64,000 nucleotides of DNA from Azorinus chamasolen (lineage: Eukaryota > Mollusca > Bivalvia > Cardiida > Solecurtidae): contig OY755252.1 of assembly GCA_963576725.1 (NCBI GenBank), forward strand, positions 28,019,895-28,083,894. Reading direction: 5' to 3'. Positions within the stretch are counted from its first letter, which is position 1. The number at the start of each line of letters is the position of its first letter. A model generated the notes under the pieces. It saw nothing but the letters and a program-made list of their open reading frames with translations, was not told the DNA's origin and searched no databases. The translations under genes were made by a program, and so were the position numbers. Of the stretch, positions 30,341-40,845 are shown one piece after another.

Positions 30341-31460
30341 GGGGGGGGGCTTTTGTCAGGGGGAGCTTTTTAAGGGGGGGGGGTTAATAGACACTCCATT
30401 AAATGTGTTGTTTAGATAGACCCGTCATTTTTCGAGTAACAAATAAGAAATGTGTCGTATACCATTGCAATTGTGTAGATGTAGACCCAGATCGACTAGT
30501 CTCCCATCGCATCTGATCACTTTGAGGTCTTCATTGTTAGACATTCATCGGCATCGGCAGTAATTTGTTCGCTATTTTTCCATGAACGTAAAACTAAATC
30601 GGATACACTATCATAGATTCAATGATAATCGGGTCTGATTTGGGTCTACACTAACATATTATATAATGGCAATCAATTTTAAAACGTCAATTACATATCA
30701 GTCGGAAATTCCCGCCTAATTCCGGCTATGCAACGTACATCACTGACCGTGAACAATCAGAATTTTCGTCAAATTCCGACTTTTGTCGGAACATGACAAA
30801 AGAAAAAAAATAAGAAAGGATCGTTCTGATTAGCCAAAACGACATAGGTCGTCCAATAGATACCCGCGTTGTAGAAGAGTTATAAATCAATCTTTGTACA
30901 AAATGGTTGAATTAACGTAGGGAACAGGACCTTCATGAAGTATATATTATTAGTATTGTGCCCTTTGGATACCGTGTAAAGCAAGTGACAGTATAATTGA
31001 TTGAAGGTATGACTCATCGACAAACAAGATTCGTGTGAAAGGACTGAAAACCGAACGCATGAGATTTCGGTCTTGAGCTTAAACAAAAGACATTTGCGCT
31101 CAGCCTCTGGACAGAACATTGAAGATGAAACACAGCAGAAATAATTATATGTAAATATATGATATTCATCCCACTGTCTGGCATACTCCGACATTTTTCT
31201 TGGCAAACTTGTAATATGATTTTCATCGCTAAGTTTACGGTGATACTAAAGTTTAAAACAGAGGTCATATGTCCATTGCAATTTGTTATAGCAAACATAT
31301 TTGGGTGTTTATTTTGACTGTCAGAGTGTCAGTCAAATTGAACATATATCATTATATGCTTGGAGAACATCTTTTTTGCTAGTGTTTCTGTTATTCTTGG
31401 TCATAATGGTTTTTCATCATTAATGAACAATTCATACATGTGATGAGTATCACTAATCAT
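30341..31460. other. No supported feature
   Basis: Includes a poly-G run (30363-30383), a weak hairpin TAGACCCAGATCGACTAG/GAGGTCTTCATTG near 30483, and unique sequence. ORFs of 94 and 108 codons on the minus strand overlap in different frames and show no domain. Confidence 0.35.
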
Positions 31461-31639
31461 GGATCGAACCAACTCAGATTGGATCAGACAAAATGGAATC
31501 AATTCGGTGGTAGCAGGGAATGAAGAATCATTGAATCGGACCAATTTGACCTGATCAGACTGAATCCATTGTAATTTTTACCTATTCGGACCTATTCAGA
31601 CTGAATCAGACCTGTTTTAACTTTTAGAATTGATCAAAC

Positions 31640-31760
31640 GAATCCGGGTCAAGTCGGCCTCGGGTCAATTCTGCCTGGGTCAAGTCGGCCGGGTCAGCTC
31701 GGCCTGTTTTGGGGTGGGTCAACTCGGCCCGTCTCAGTCTGGTCAACTCGGCCCTTTCCC
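31640..31760. repeat. GGGTCAACTCGGCC minisatellite
   Basis: About seven imperfect 13-20-bp units (GGGTCAAGTCGGCC, GGGTCAGCTCGGCC, GGTCAACTCGGCCC). A looser GAATCAGAC/GGACCTATTC repetition precedes it from 31470. Confidence 0.8.
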
Positions 31761-31789
31761 GACCGTCAATTAAAGTTTATAAACTGCAG

Positions 31790-31839
31790 CAAAAAATGAA
31801 GATCCTGATCATCATCACAAGCTTCATCTGTAGGCAAGA
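31790..31839 (+). CDS. Tentative short coding exon
   Basis: Bounded by CTGCAG and the donor GTAAGT. Its frame contains MKILIIITSFICRQ, which looks like a signal or membrane segment, and joins in phase to the exon at 32466 to give a 43-codon ORF. The minus strand also has an acceptor (TTGCCTACAG) and an open frame here, so strand is uncertain. Confidence 0.2.
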
Positions 31840-31999
31840 GTAAGTAACTCTGTCAAGCATTTTGTAAGAATTATGACCCTTTTTAATTTATAATGTTTGG
31901 TTAAAGCTTTTGTTAAAGTCCACTTATTTACATAACCCTTTAAAATAAAGCAGAAACTTGGAACACTTGTATACCATCACATGCTTCATCTGTTTAAAA

Positions 32000-32175
32000 A
32001 AGCCGGGACATATGGAATGAGGCTGTATGTCCGTCTGTCTGTCTGTAACATCTCTAACTCAAATTCTACTTGGTGGATCCTTCTCAAATTACACCACAAT
32101 TTTATCTAGACTTGCTACAGTAGCATCGGTGTGTCCCGGTATGTATATCAAAAGTCAAGGTAGTACAATTAGACT
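32000..32175. repeat. Mollusc-type repeat end with GTCCGTCTGTCTGTCTGT
   Basis: GCCGGGACATATGGAATGAG, CTGTATGTCCGTCTGTCTGT and GTGTCCCGGTATGTATATCA. The CGGGACA/TGTCCCG ends are complementary, suggesting a small foldback element at 31999-32140. Confidence 0.35.
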
Positions 32176-32465
32176 TAGAATTTGCATTTAGCATTTGCGT
32201 TTAGCAGATATGTTAACCTCAGTTTATGTTGAACAAAGCTTTGACGGGCATACATGTTATTGTATCCACTGGCACTCTTGATATATTTGCAATAACAATG
32301 GAATTTTCCCCCTTTTTAGGGCACATAAGTCAATTTTTTTTAAAGATGCATCACATTGAGAGGAAGTGCAATGTTTAATAATCATATTATGATATGGTGT
32401 GTATGTCATGCATTACAAGTTTGACTATCTCCGCTTGGTAAACATTTCTTTTCTTTATCTTTCAG

Positions 32466-32553
32466 GTACCTACAAAGTGTAGTTGCGTCCATCGAGGGTG
32501 TAGCAGAAGCCAACAACAAATTGATGCTGTCAGATATCAAAACTAATGACTAA
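32466..32553 (+). CDS. Candidate terminal coding exon, unknown gene
   Basis: Preceded by an excellent acceptor, TTTCTTTTCTTTATCTTTCAG. The frame in phase with the upstream candidate reads YLQSVVASIEGVAEANNKLM then LSDIKTND and stops at 32551-32553. Composition is typical of an amphipathic helix. Nothing else in the region is recognisably coding, and I cannot name a family. Confidence 0.35.
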
Positions 32554-32618
32554 AGCTAAAAACATACATAATGAGGATAATATTCCAAAAAGGGAATTAA
32601 TTTAATACATAAATAGAC

Positions 32619-32680
32619 CTGATCTAATATTTGATGGTCGAAATATTAGATCAAAGCTATATTTTGTATTGATGTAAAAA
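32619..32680. mobile_element. Short relative of the 21462 hairpin MITE
   Basis: CCTGATCTAATATTTGATGG and GTCGAAATATTAGATCAAAG form a hairpin sharing the GATCTAATATTT stem with 21462-21593. Confidence 0.6.
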
Positions 32681-32712
32681 ATACATGTATGTATAAACTT
32701 GGGCATCTTTGG

Positions 32713-32928
32713 TTAACCCTTTACCTGTTCAATATTCATGTAAGAACAAATGGCATCATGCATATTAATTAGATTATTGTTTTAAAACGGCGTATGAACA
32801 CGGGTATAGATAGATACTGTAGAATCAGATCTATATTCTACCAGTATCATAAGCAAACAGAGCAGACCCTGATCAGATGACTCCTATAGGACTCATCTGA
32901 TCTGGATCTACTTTGTTTGCAGAATTAA
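32713..32928. mobile_element. C-family MITE
   Basis: TTAACCCTTTACCTGTTCAA, ATGCATATTAATTAGATTAT, AGCAGACCCTGATCAGATGA, dyad variant ACTCCTATAGGACT and CATCTGATCTGGATCTACTT. It stops at a TTAA soon after the core, lacking the usual right end. Confidence 0.75.
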
Positions 32929-33190
32929 GATTAGCCATGGTGATGAGTGGTGGTCTCTGCATGATTTGTCACAATTTAGATATCATTTGTATTTTCTAAA
33001 ACTTGATTAGTAGAATTATATGAGTTCAAAGAATGGATTTCATAACAATTAGATATTAAAGTTGAATATTCCTGTACCATTCTTAATGTTTATTATGTAC
33101 CAATAATGTTTACAATAATAAATGTTGAATGAATAAACTGCCTTTGTTCTCATATTATCGCATGAAATGAATTGTTCAGCCACTTGTAGG

Positions 33191-33267
33191 TGCTATTTAT
33201 TAGAATCTAGTGTTATGTTTGTACAGTGTCACTGTACAAACATAACAATAGATTCTAATAAATAGCA
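33191..33267. mobile_element. 77-bp near-perfect hairpin
   Basis: TGCTATTTATTAGAATCTAG, TGTTATGTTTGTACAGTG and the complementary CACTGTACAAACATAACA, ATAGATTCTAATAAATAGCA, with one mismatch. It lies in the flank of array M at a place where the reversed flank at 13870-13920 has no hairpin, so it looks like a recent insertion. Confidence 0.8.
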
Positions 33268-33339
33268 ACTACAATGAGTGTGTTAATGTGATTGAACCAG
33301 TTTAGCAAGCCAAGCACTAAAACCAAGCCTGCCAATCAC

Positions 33340-34465
33340 TGATACTTTGTTTAACCGGCTAAACATTGTGATCGAAATTGTTCGGCCAAATTATAAAAGC
33401 TGAACTGCTTGCAAATATTTTTTTTGGCTGGTTGAACATTGCTTATACTGACTGAACCTGTTCAGCCAGCCGAACTATGATACTTATATTTTTTTAAACT
33501 GAAGTTTTTCGGCCAGCTTAACAAAGCTAACTGCTTTTCAGATATTTTGTTCAGAGACTGATACTTTGTTTAACCTGCAGAACATTTTGTAATTGTGATT
33601 AAAGTTGTTCGCAAGTTTAACAAAGCCAACTGCTTTTCAAATATTTTATTCGACTGGCCGAACATTGCTGCTGCTGATTGAATTTGTTCGGCCTGCCAGA
33701 CACTGATATTTTGTTCAGCAAGCCGAACATTTTGTAACTGTGGATGAAGTTGTAAGGCCAGCTTAACAAAGCCAACTGCTTTTCAAATATTTTGTTCATC
33801 TGGCCGAGCATTGCTGGTGCTGATTGAATTTGTTCGGCCAGCCGAACACTGATATTTTGTTCAGCCAGCCGAACAATTTGTAACTGTGGTTGAAGTTGTT
33901 CGGGGAGCTTAACAAATCCAACTGCTTTTCAAATACTTTTGTTCGGCTGGCCGAACATTGCTGGTGCTGATTGAATTTGTTCGGCCAGCTGAACATTTTG
34001 TAACTGGTTGAAGTTGTTCGGCCAGCTTAACAAAACCAACTGCCTTTCAAATATTTTGTTAGGCTGGCCGAAAATTGCTGGTGCTGATTGAATTGGTTCG
34101 GCCAGCCGAACATTTTGTAATTTGTTGAAGTTGTTCGGCCAGCTTAACAAAGACAACTGCTTTTCAAATATTTTGTTAGGCTGGCTGAACATTGCTGGTG
34201 CTGATTGAATTTGTTCGGCCAGCCGAACACTGATATTTTGTTCGGCCAGCCGAACATTTGGTAACTATGGTTGAAGTTGTTCGGCCAGCTTAACAAAGCC
34301 AACTGCTTTTCAAATAATTTGTTAGGCTGGCCGAACATTGCTGGTGCTGATTGAATTTGTTCGGCCTGCCGAACATTTTCTAACTGATTGCTTTTCAAAT
34401 ATTTTGTTGGGCTGGCCGAACATTTCTGGTGCTGATTGATTTTGTTCGGCCAGCCGAACATTTAG
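33340..34465. repeat. Palindromic GTTCGGC array M, copy 2
   Basis: About seven units of 105-170 bp: GTTCGGCCAGCCGAACACTG, ATATTTTGTTCGGCCAGCCG, TTGTAACTGTGGTTGAAGTT, GCTTAACAAAGCCAACTGCT, TTTCAAATATTTTGTTCGGC, TTGCTGGTGCTGATTGAATT. Each unit has two to four GTTCGGCYRGCCGAAC palindromes. Short reverse-strand ORFs here exist only because the unit lacks stops in some frames. Confidence 0.9.
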
Positions 34466-34859
34466 GTAAAAATGTGTAAATTAAACCTGAAAATATTCTC
34501 AGTTTGTTTTTTCAAATTAACTCAAAGTCACAGTTTTGAAGCCTAATTTTTATTAAAAATATGCAGAAAAGCTGTCTAAAAAGAGGGACCGTGTGGACAG
34601 TCCCTTTTTAAAAAAGACTGCACTTGACGTCAAAATGATGGTTTTACACTATTCGAATAATGGGCAATGGAAATAGCGGCCAGTTTTCACTTTACCGGTA
34701 CCTGTACCCTACGGTACATGTGCGTAAATCTGAATCGAATCGGGAGATTGTCGTTGGGAACTCGGTACGTCTACGAGCATTTTGACAATATTTGCAGCAT
34801 CGGAGCAGAATAAAACCATCGCCACGTATCCGGGTTCTGTTGCTTTAGATTTAGAACAA

Positions 34860-34925
34860 TTATATTGACAGCGGGCATATATCGGTTATAAGCCCATTGC
34901 TAGGTCCATATATGCCCGCTCGGGC
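34860..34925. repeat. Short hairpin GCGGGCATATAT
   Basis: AGCGGGCATATATCGG and CATATATGCCCGCT are separated by about 30 bp. Another hairpin, AAAGAGGGACCGTGTGGACA/GTCCCTTTTT, lies at 34578-34610. No family assigned. Confidence 0.5.
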
Positions 34926-34929
34926 AATA

Positions 34930-35604
34930 CGACTCAATTTTTTCGACTGATATAGGACCATTTTGAGTGTAAATATGGTACTATTTATAGTAACAAAAGT
35001 AATAATAATAGCTATAGTACTTATTGTTTACGACAAATAAACAACGGCTGCTATTCAACGCTCTTGTAGTCTGTTGTATAAACTGTAGAAACTGACAGCT
35101 GTTTGAATGGCGTATTTCTTTTTATCTGAGTGGCAAAATGTTTTGAATCTTTTGACGCGGGGCCGGATAACTCGGTGTATGATCAGTCCCTAACTGCTTG
35201 TACTGGCAATACTTGTTTTAGCACATCTGCGTTTGTATGTGGATTTGCCTGCTTGACTTTACTTCTGTTTCATATATGAGAAAAAGAACATCTTACCCAC
35301 TGTGCTTTGCAGTGTATTACTGCGTACAACTTGTTTGTTGATTCGGTGACGTGCGTGTTGTCACTGTAGTCTAATAGTGATAAGGTATGCAATTCATGCG
35401 AACCCTTCCGACCCTCTACGATTGTCAATAATCGGTTTTAAGTATTTGCTCCGTAAAGCCTTATCTAGAGTTGCAGTTTATGCGTTAAAATGCCAAACAC
35501 TACATAATTTTTTAACTATCAATACCCAAATGTTCACTTTATATTAAAAGATAATCACCTAAATGTTCGTTGGTACACTGTTTTCAACTTGCTCAACTTG
35601 AGCA
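34930..35604. other. No supported feature
   Basis: Unique-looking sequence of slightly higher CpG content; no ORF, exon or repeat recognised. Confidence 0.35.
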
Positions 35605-35831
35605 TTAACCCTTTCCCTCATATTGACGACTTTTGACGACTCTGTAAAAGCCACTTTGTGAAACCATTGTGATAAATAGAGCATTTGCTCCTATAGGAGC
35701 AAACACTCGATTTATCACAATGGTTTCAAACTACAACATTCTAGAATTTTCCTTTCCTCTAGTTAATGCTCCTTTTCGGTAGATTTATTCAAAGAGGTTG
35801 TATCTAAAATAGCCTATGGGGAATGGGTTAA
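35605..35831. mobile_element. D-family piggyBac-like MITE, complete
   Basis: TTAACCCTTTCCCTCATATT at the left and TAGCCTATGGGGAATGGGTT at the right, with intact TTAA on both sides. The hairpin has the exact dyad GCTCCTATAGGAGC at 35687-35700. The left TIR uses CCCTTTCCC, as in C elements, rather than CCCATTCCC. Confidence 0.85.
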
Positions 35832-36279
35832 GACTATGACGAAGTTCTGTATGACGACAAACGTCTCCAAAATACATTTCTGAAACAGTATAATGTATGC
35901 GAGCCGCGCCGTATAGCATACATACTCAATTCGCTGGTGTGTCATCTGACAGCCCATGGTCATTTTTTAGCGGGGTACATTAGGCCATATATATTTCTCT
36001 AGGACTTCTTTTTGTGTCATATGCTGTAGGCAATGGGGACACCTAGGGATTACATATTCTGTTTGCCCATACGCCTGTCCGTCCGTACATGCGTCCGTAA
36101 GAACAAGTTTTTTGCGTTTAGGTTAGTTGTGGACAAAGTATTGCGGATACAGTCACGCCGCCTCCATGCTGATGTTCAGTTTGTTATTGACCTTGATCTT
36201 TGGCACCTGAACTCGGTGACATAGGTAATATGTTGGGTTGATGTCAGTAATGAACTAAGTACTGAAGCTACAGTCACGC

Positions 36280-36370
36280 AACTTTACATACTGATGCGTG
36301 CGTCATGTTACATCATAGTTTTATGACATTGACCTTTGACCTTGACCATTGACATTGGTTATGTTTTGCA
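36280..36370. repeat. Repeat fragment with TGACCTTTGACCTTGACC
   Basis: CATTGACCTTTGACCTTGAC follows ACAGTCACGCAACTTTACAT; the latter echoes ACAGTCACGCCGCCTCCATG at 36150, a diverged duplication about 115 bp apart. Similar to the TGACCTTTGACC repeat at 14095. Confidence 0.5.
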
Positions 36371-36399
36371 TTCAGTCAGTGTTGGAATAATATAGTGTT

Positions 36400-36729
36400 T
36401 TGCATTTATGCTCAAGTATACAGCGGGATATCCTTGTTACATACATTTCTAGTTCTGCAGATGCTTTTCATTTACAAATGTATATGGAAAGAGTTTTCTG
36501 TATAGCATATGACAGGTGTTTTCAGAGGATAAGAGGTGGTTGTATGGTTGGTTATGTGAGTACTGGCACAAAAGATCGTGTCTACAGAGTTATTGGATCA
36601 AACAAAAGATCCAACAAGACCCATTCCATGATGATTTTTAAAACAGTTCGTGGCTTACAACATACGAGTAGTTGTTTAATTCTTCATTCATTATCGGACA
36701 TTGAACTATTCGTGGTGTATGTTGTTTGA
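36400..36729 (+). CDS. Hypothetical ORF or exon, 109 codons
   Basis: The ORF includes DAFHLQMYMERVFCIAYD then RCFQRIRGGCMVGYVSTG. Inside it an acceptor TTTCTAG (36446-36452) and a donor TAT|GTGAGT (36556) would bound a 103-nt exon (36453-36555) in the same frame. It lies outside any repeat I can see. No domain is recognised; it could be chance. Confidence 0.2.
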   Translation: MHLCSSIQRDILVTYISSSADAFHLQMYMERVFCIAYDRCFQRIRGGCMVGYVSTGTKDRVYRVIGSNKRSNKTHSMMIFKTVRGLQHTSSCLILHSLSDIELFVVYVV

Positions 36730-37579
36730 CACTCGAATTACGTTATTTTAAACATTCAGAACAATCATTACAACTCAGAATTAGACAGAGTTCATATAAT
36801 ATTCCACCAGCTGCATGAAGCAAGAATCAAAAGTCGTTCAATTTATTCCTATTTTGATTGCCGAACATTGCAGACCCAGATCGCTGAATCATGAGAGCCC
36901 CGCCTGAGTATTTGACCTAATAACACTATATCGTGATATTGAAAACACCGAAGATCTGCATCACTGCAGTTACGAAATTGAAAGCAGCTTAGTCTCTGTG
37001 CTTAGATGAAGACAATTTTTACTGTGTGGCTACTCTGAAAAGTGTTCAACGATAAGCAAAGGTAAAGGCTGGACGATTACATGCTTTCAAAAATGTTTCT
37101 GAGGCTGTGGGCTCTGAAACAAAATGGAAGAGACATTGGCCAGATTAGTTGCCTCTGCTGAAATCATGATAAGCTGGATGATTTCTATATTGAGTTAGCA
37201 GGAGTCATATTCCCATAGTCAGTAATGCGTGAAAATCAAATTTATGTTTTTCTCTTCTTGTAAATAAACACCTAAAACATGCTGGCTTCATTAGGTTAAA
37301 CTAACATTATTTATTAATATATAAAACTTACTCTGGCAGTAAATTTATAAATAAACAGACTGTGTTTGTGAAACACTGTCCCCTGATGTGACCATTACCT
37401 CTAAATGACAGTGTCAGGTACACATGCAGGAAGTCAATATCACCTAATAGATTGGACAATAGAGTATCCGACGGTTATGGGGATTGACGGAAATGGTTTG
37501 TGCCCCCAACAATGAACATAACTATGGGCTATAATTGGACGCCCTAGAGAGAGAGAGGGGGAGAGGATACAGAGAAACC

Positions 37580-37740
37580 AGGGCATGATGTCCTACTATT
37601 ATGATCGACAGAGTTACTCCGATTCCTTTTAGATGCCCACTGATACATCGGATCTCGGTTTATAGTCTCGTACGAAGGACTTGGTCCGACGGGGGATCAA
37701 ACCCGGGACCTCTGGTGATCAAATGTGTCAGATGGTCAGT
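37580..37740 (-). repeat. tRNA-derived SINE-like segment
   Basis: On the minus strand CCCGGGTTTGATCCCCCGTC contains a good RNA polymerase III B-box (GGTTTGATCCC). Upstream on that strand is ACATTTGATCACCAGAGGTC, in the position of an anticodon arm, but no clean cloverleaf can be folded. Interpreted as the head of a SINE or a tRNA relic. Confidence 0.35.
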
Positions 37741-38315
37741 AAATATCCTATGTTCTCAGCAGGGGACAATAATCAGTGGTAACATAACTGCAATATATTA
37801 CAAGTTCTTATCAATAAAATTATGCATTATTACGTAACAGTGTTATACATGTACTTCTATTAAGACAAAAAACCACTACAACAACAATCACTGCTACTAC
37901 TAGAACTACCAATACTGCTGTTACTACTACTATGACGACAAACTACTACTACTTCTACTACTACGTTAAAGAAATCCGTGTCAGAATATATTTATTTTGT
38001 ATTTTAATTGCAAATATACATATCAGACTGGAAGATGACAATGGATGTGTTGAGTAATTTAATAATATAAACGTTTACATACGTTACTTGATAGTTTCTA
38101 TGTGGTAATAATAATAATAAATGACATACTGTATATGTATATAGTTATATAAGTACATTTATATCGACCAAAGCCCCCGAGTACGGATAAAACGACAATG
38201 TAATTATTTAAATCTATTGCTCTACGACGGTTGTGTGTATCTGTGCAAGTCACCTGAAGGTCGTAAAAATGTCGCCTAAAGGTTTTAAAAGTGCGTTCAT
38301 GATATGAGATAATTA

Positions 38316-38500
38316 ATATACTACTACATGTACTACTACTACTACTACTACTTCTACTACTACTACTATTACTACTACTACAACTACTACTACTTCTACT
38401 ACTACTACTACTGCTACTACTACTACTACTACTACTGCTACTTCTACTACTACTACTACTACTTCTACTTCTACTACTGCGTATTACTACTACATGTACT
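38316..38500. repeat. (CTA)n trinucleotide array
   Basis: Long run of TACTAC with interspersed TTC and TGC triplets. The 69-residue tyrosine-rich ORF across it is an artefact of the repeat. A weaker run of the same kind is at 37895-37965. Confidence 0.95.
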
Positions 38501-38719
38501 ACATTGTACTATTAGTGCGAATTTTCTTCTTCAGTAACTACTACTGACACTACTGTCACTGTTTCTTCTATCGCAGCTGCTATCGATGAAAATATAATGT
38601 TAACACCCGTACTAACAAACTACAACATGATCAAGTAGCTGCTATAGAAGGCGAATAATCGGAGCGACTCTGTTTGCTCATGGAATACTACATCATTCAC
38701 AAGTCAGTACATATATTAT

Positions 38720-38815
38720 AGGGGGTACGGACTAAACTCCATGCGGACAAAACCCCATTAGGACATACCCGCATAGGATATAACCCCATAGGACATAACC
38801 CCATTGCCAAATGTG
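38720..38815. repeat. AGGACATAACCCCAT repeats
   Basis: Four to five diverged units (GGACAAAACCCCATTAGGAC, ATAGGATATAACCCCATAGG). Confidence 0.75.
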
Positions 38816-38984
38816 GGAACACGTTAACATAATTGGGTTATAAATCAGCTTTTAGAAAATTTGAAGAATAAACCCTCACTAAGAATATAAATTCAAAGCG
38901 AGATTTTACAATAGACATGGATTGCCTAAATGGAGCGCTGGCTTTGAGATCAGACAGTCGATTGTTCGAAAGCTGCCCTAGGTG

Positions 38985-39135
38985 TGCGGTAAAACTACCA
39001 CAGGTAAAAATGCCCCAGGTAAATATGCCATAGGTAAAAATGCCTAAGGTAAAAATGCCACAGGTAAAGTGGTAAAAATACCTTACGTAATAACGCCAGA
39101 GGTAAAATGACATAGGTAAAAATGCCACAGGTATA
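38985..39135. repeat. 15-bp GCCACAGGTAAAAAT minisatellite
   Basis: About nine units varying as GCCCCAGGTAAATAT, GCCATAGGTAAAAAT, GCCTAAGGTAAAAAT. The unit is the kind that reads as a repeated glycine-isoleucine-phenylalanine pattern on the minus strand, but the frame is broken. Confidence 0.9.
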
Positions 39136-39149
39136 AAAAATTAATAACA

Positions 39150-39215
39150 CTCGCCGTCCGTCGTCTGTCCGACCAACTTTGTTTCAAACGTCATCTCCTC
39201 TGAAACTAGTGAATT
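39150..39215 (-). mobile_element. H-element tail, reversed
   Basis: TCGCCGTCCGTCGTCTGTCC and AACGTCATCTCCTCTGAAAC are the reverse complement of the tail at 17690-17745 (TTTCAGAGGAGATGTCGTTT, GGACGGACGACGGGCGACGG). Only the CpG-rich end remains. Confidence 0.6.
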
Positions 39216-39290
39216 GATGTTGATGACATTATGCATGGATATCGCCGATTTGTTTTCGAGAAAAACTAAACAGTTCGGCGACACAACTAG

Positions 39291-39542
39291 AATAACCTTT
39301 TCCCTGTTCCATGTTTTTTCCAAATTTCAATACCTTCTTAATATGCATGGACAAAGTAGTTATAATTAAGTATTGAAGGTGGAATATTGTATCCATTTCA
39401 GAAAGTAAAGAAACAGATCTATCAAGGTATTTAAGCAAATAGAGCAGACCCTGATCAGACGGCTCCTATAGGAGTTGTCTGATCTGGGTCTACTCTGTTT
39501 GCAAATGCGTGAAAACGCGTTTATATGAGGGAAAGAGATAAA
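39291..39542. mobile_element. C-family MITE, CAATTTCC subtype
   Basis: AATAACCTTTTCCCTGTTCC at the left, TTCCAAATTTCAATACCTTC, AGAAAGTAAAGAAACAGATC, core GAGCAGACCCTGATCAGACG with CTCCTATAGGAG, and TATATGAGGGAAAGAGATAA at the right. Both TTAA sites carry one substitution. Confidence 0.8.
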
Positions 39543-40292
39543 CACCCCATGGTGCTTGGTATGCATCTGAAACTGTAGACACGCACCACCAAATATATGC
39601 AAATAACACATGCGGGGTGGGGAACATGTCGGAACTTTCGATGTACTTTTGATTTGTCTGTCGTTTGAACCACAGAATGACACACTCTGTGAATAGTTCT
39701 GTGGGAGTAATCTAAATGTTATGAAACAAATCGCTAAACTCTACGTGTTTTCAAATATTCACCATCTGTTCTTAAATACTATACACGGATAACGACAAGA
39801 CTTAAATTCATAAAACATTCAACCACTGGCTTTCGTCTACATCATATATACATTGTACATATATTAATCTAAGTAACACGTGTCATCTAAATGGCGACCA
39901 CCTTGTGTGTCAGTATCCCATTGATATAAGTCACTGAGTTTGAAATTACTATTAAACACTTATTCTAACTGTAGGTGTTAAAAATCTAAGGCTTCATGCA
40001 ATTTTAATGGTTGTCATTCCTTCACTAGCAAGTTGTAATCAGCTGTCCATTTATCTTTAATCGTTCTTGTCTTAATTCAGGGGAAAGTGTACTTCATGTG
40101 AGACCTTCTGCATAAATTGGTTCTGAGTTAAACAGCCGACTCTCGCGTTTTTAACACAGGTCAGACCGTCAGACTGTAAATCAAATGGAACATGAACGTT
40201 CACAGTTGTTCAAATGTAAGTTTTCTCGTGATGTTTACTGCATGAATGATGTACACGTCAAGATAGAATGTGGGGATATCGTAATTTAACCA
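39543..40292. other. No supported feature
   Basis: AT-rich sequence, no repeat shared with the window apart from the adjoining elements. No ORF of interest. Confidence 0.35.
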
Positions 40293-40507
40293 TTAACCCT
40301 TTCGCTGCCAATGCCGGATCTGTGATTACCTATGCAAACAGTTTGGATCTAGATGAGACGCCGAGTAACTCAGCGTCTCATCAGGATCAAAACTGTTTGT
40401 TACTGTTACAATGTTTTTGAAACAAAAATGAAGAAAATCAAAAGAATGAAAATTTGTAGCAGACGACATAGTTAGCAGACGACAGAGTTTGGCAGCGAAA
40501 GGGTTAA
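40293..40507. mobile_element. K-family piggyBac-like MITE, reference copy
   Basis: TTAACCCTTTCGCTGCCA at the left and TGGCAGCGAAAGGGTTAA at the right are perfect inverted ends with TTAA. The core GCAAACAGTTTGGATCTAGA, TGAGACGCCGAGTAACTCAG and CGTCTCATCAGGATCAAAAC is a hairpin with a CCGAGTAACTCGG-type centre, unlike the A, C and D centre. Near the right end AGCAGACGACAT/AGCAGACGACAGA is duplicated. Confidence 0.9.
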
Positions 40508-40845
40508 ATGTGTGTTGGGGAGGCTCGTTGCAATAAACCACGCACGATGCGGCTAATCGTATACTGATTACTTAATTAGTAGCCTTGTTAACACCTTTAT
40601 AAGGTGGCCACGCACGTGCAAACACGGCGTATGTTTGTTACAGAAACAGTTAACTTCACTTAGAATACGGAACTGTATGTTATATGCCAATTTGTATTAA
40701 AAAAAATGCACCAGTGCATTTCCGCGATTTACGGCACTCATTTACGGCACTCCCACAAGGCAGATTCTGTGATAAATATAATAAATCGGAACTCGAATTA
40801 AAGTCTCATATTATGGACCATTAACAATGATAGTAGTGCAGCAGG

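Noticed and set aside
31790..31839. Minus-strand coding exon reading DEACDDDQDLHFLL after TTGCCTACAG
   Set aside because: Plausible, but the plus-strand reading joins in phase to a better exon, and the resemblance to a second site at about 31975 spans only about 20 bp. Kept as an alternative only.
33617..34461. Minus-strand ORFs with repeated GQPNK-like peptides
   Set aside because: They follow the M-array unit, change frame between units and have no independent coding signal.
38328..38537. Tyrosine-rich ORF
   Set aside because: Translation of the (CTA)n array with no stop codon in that frame.
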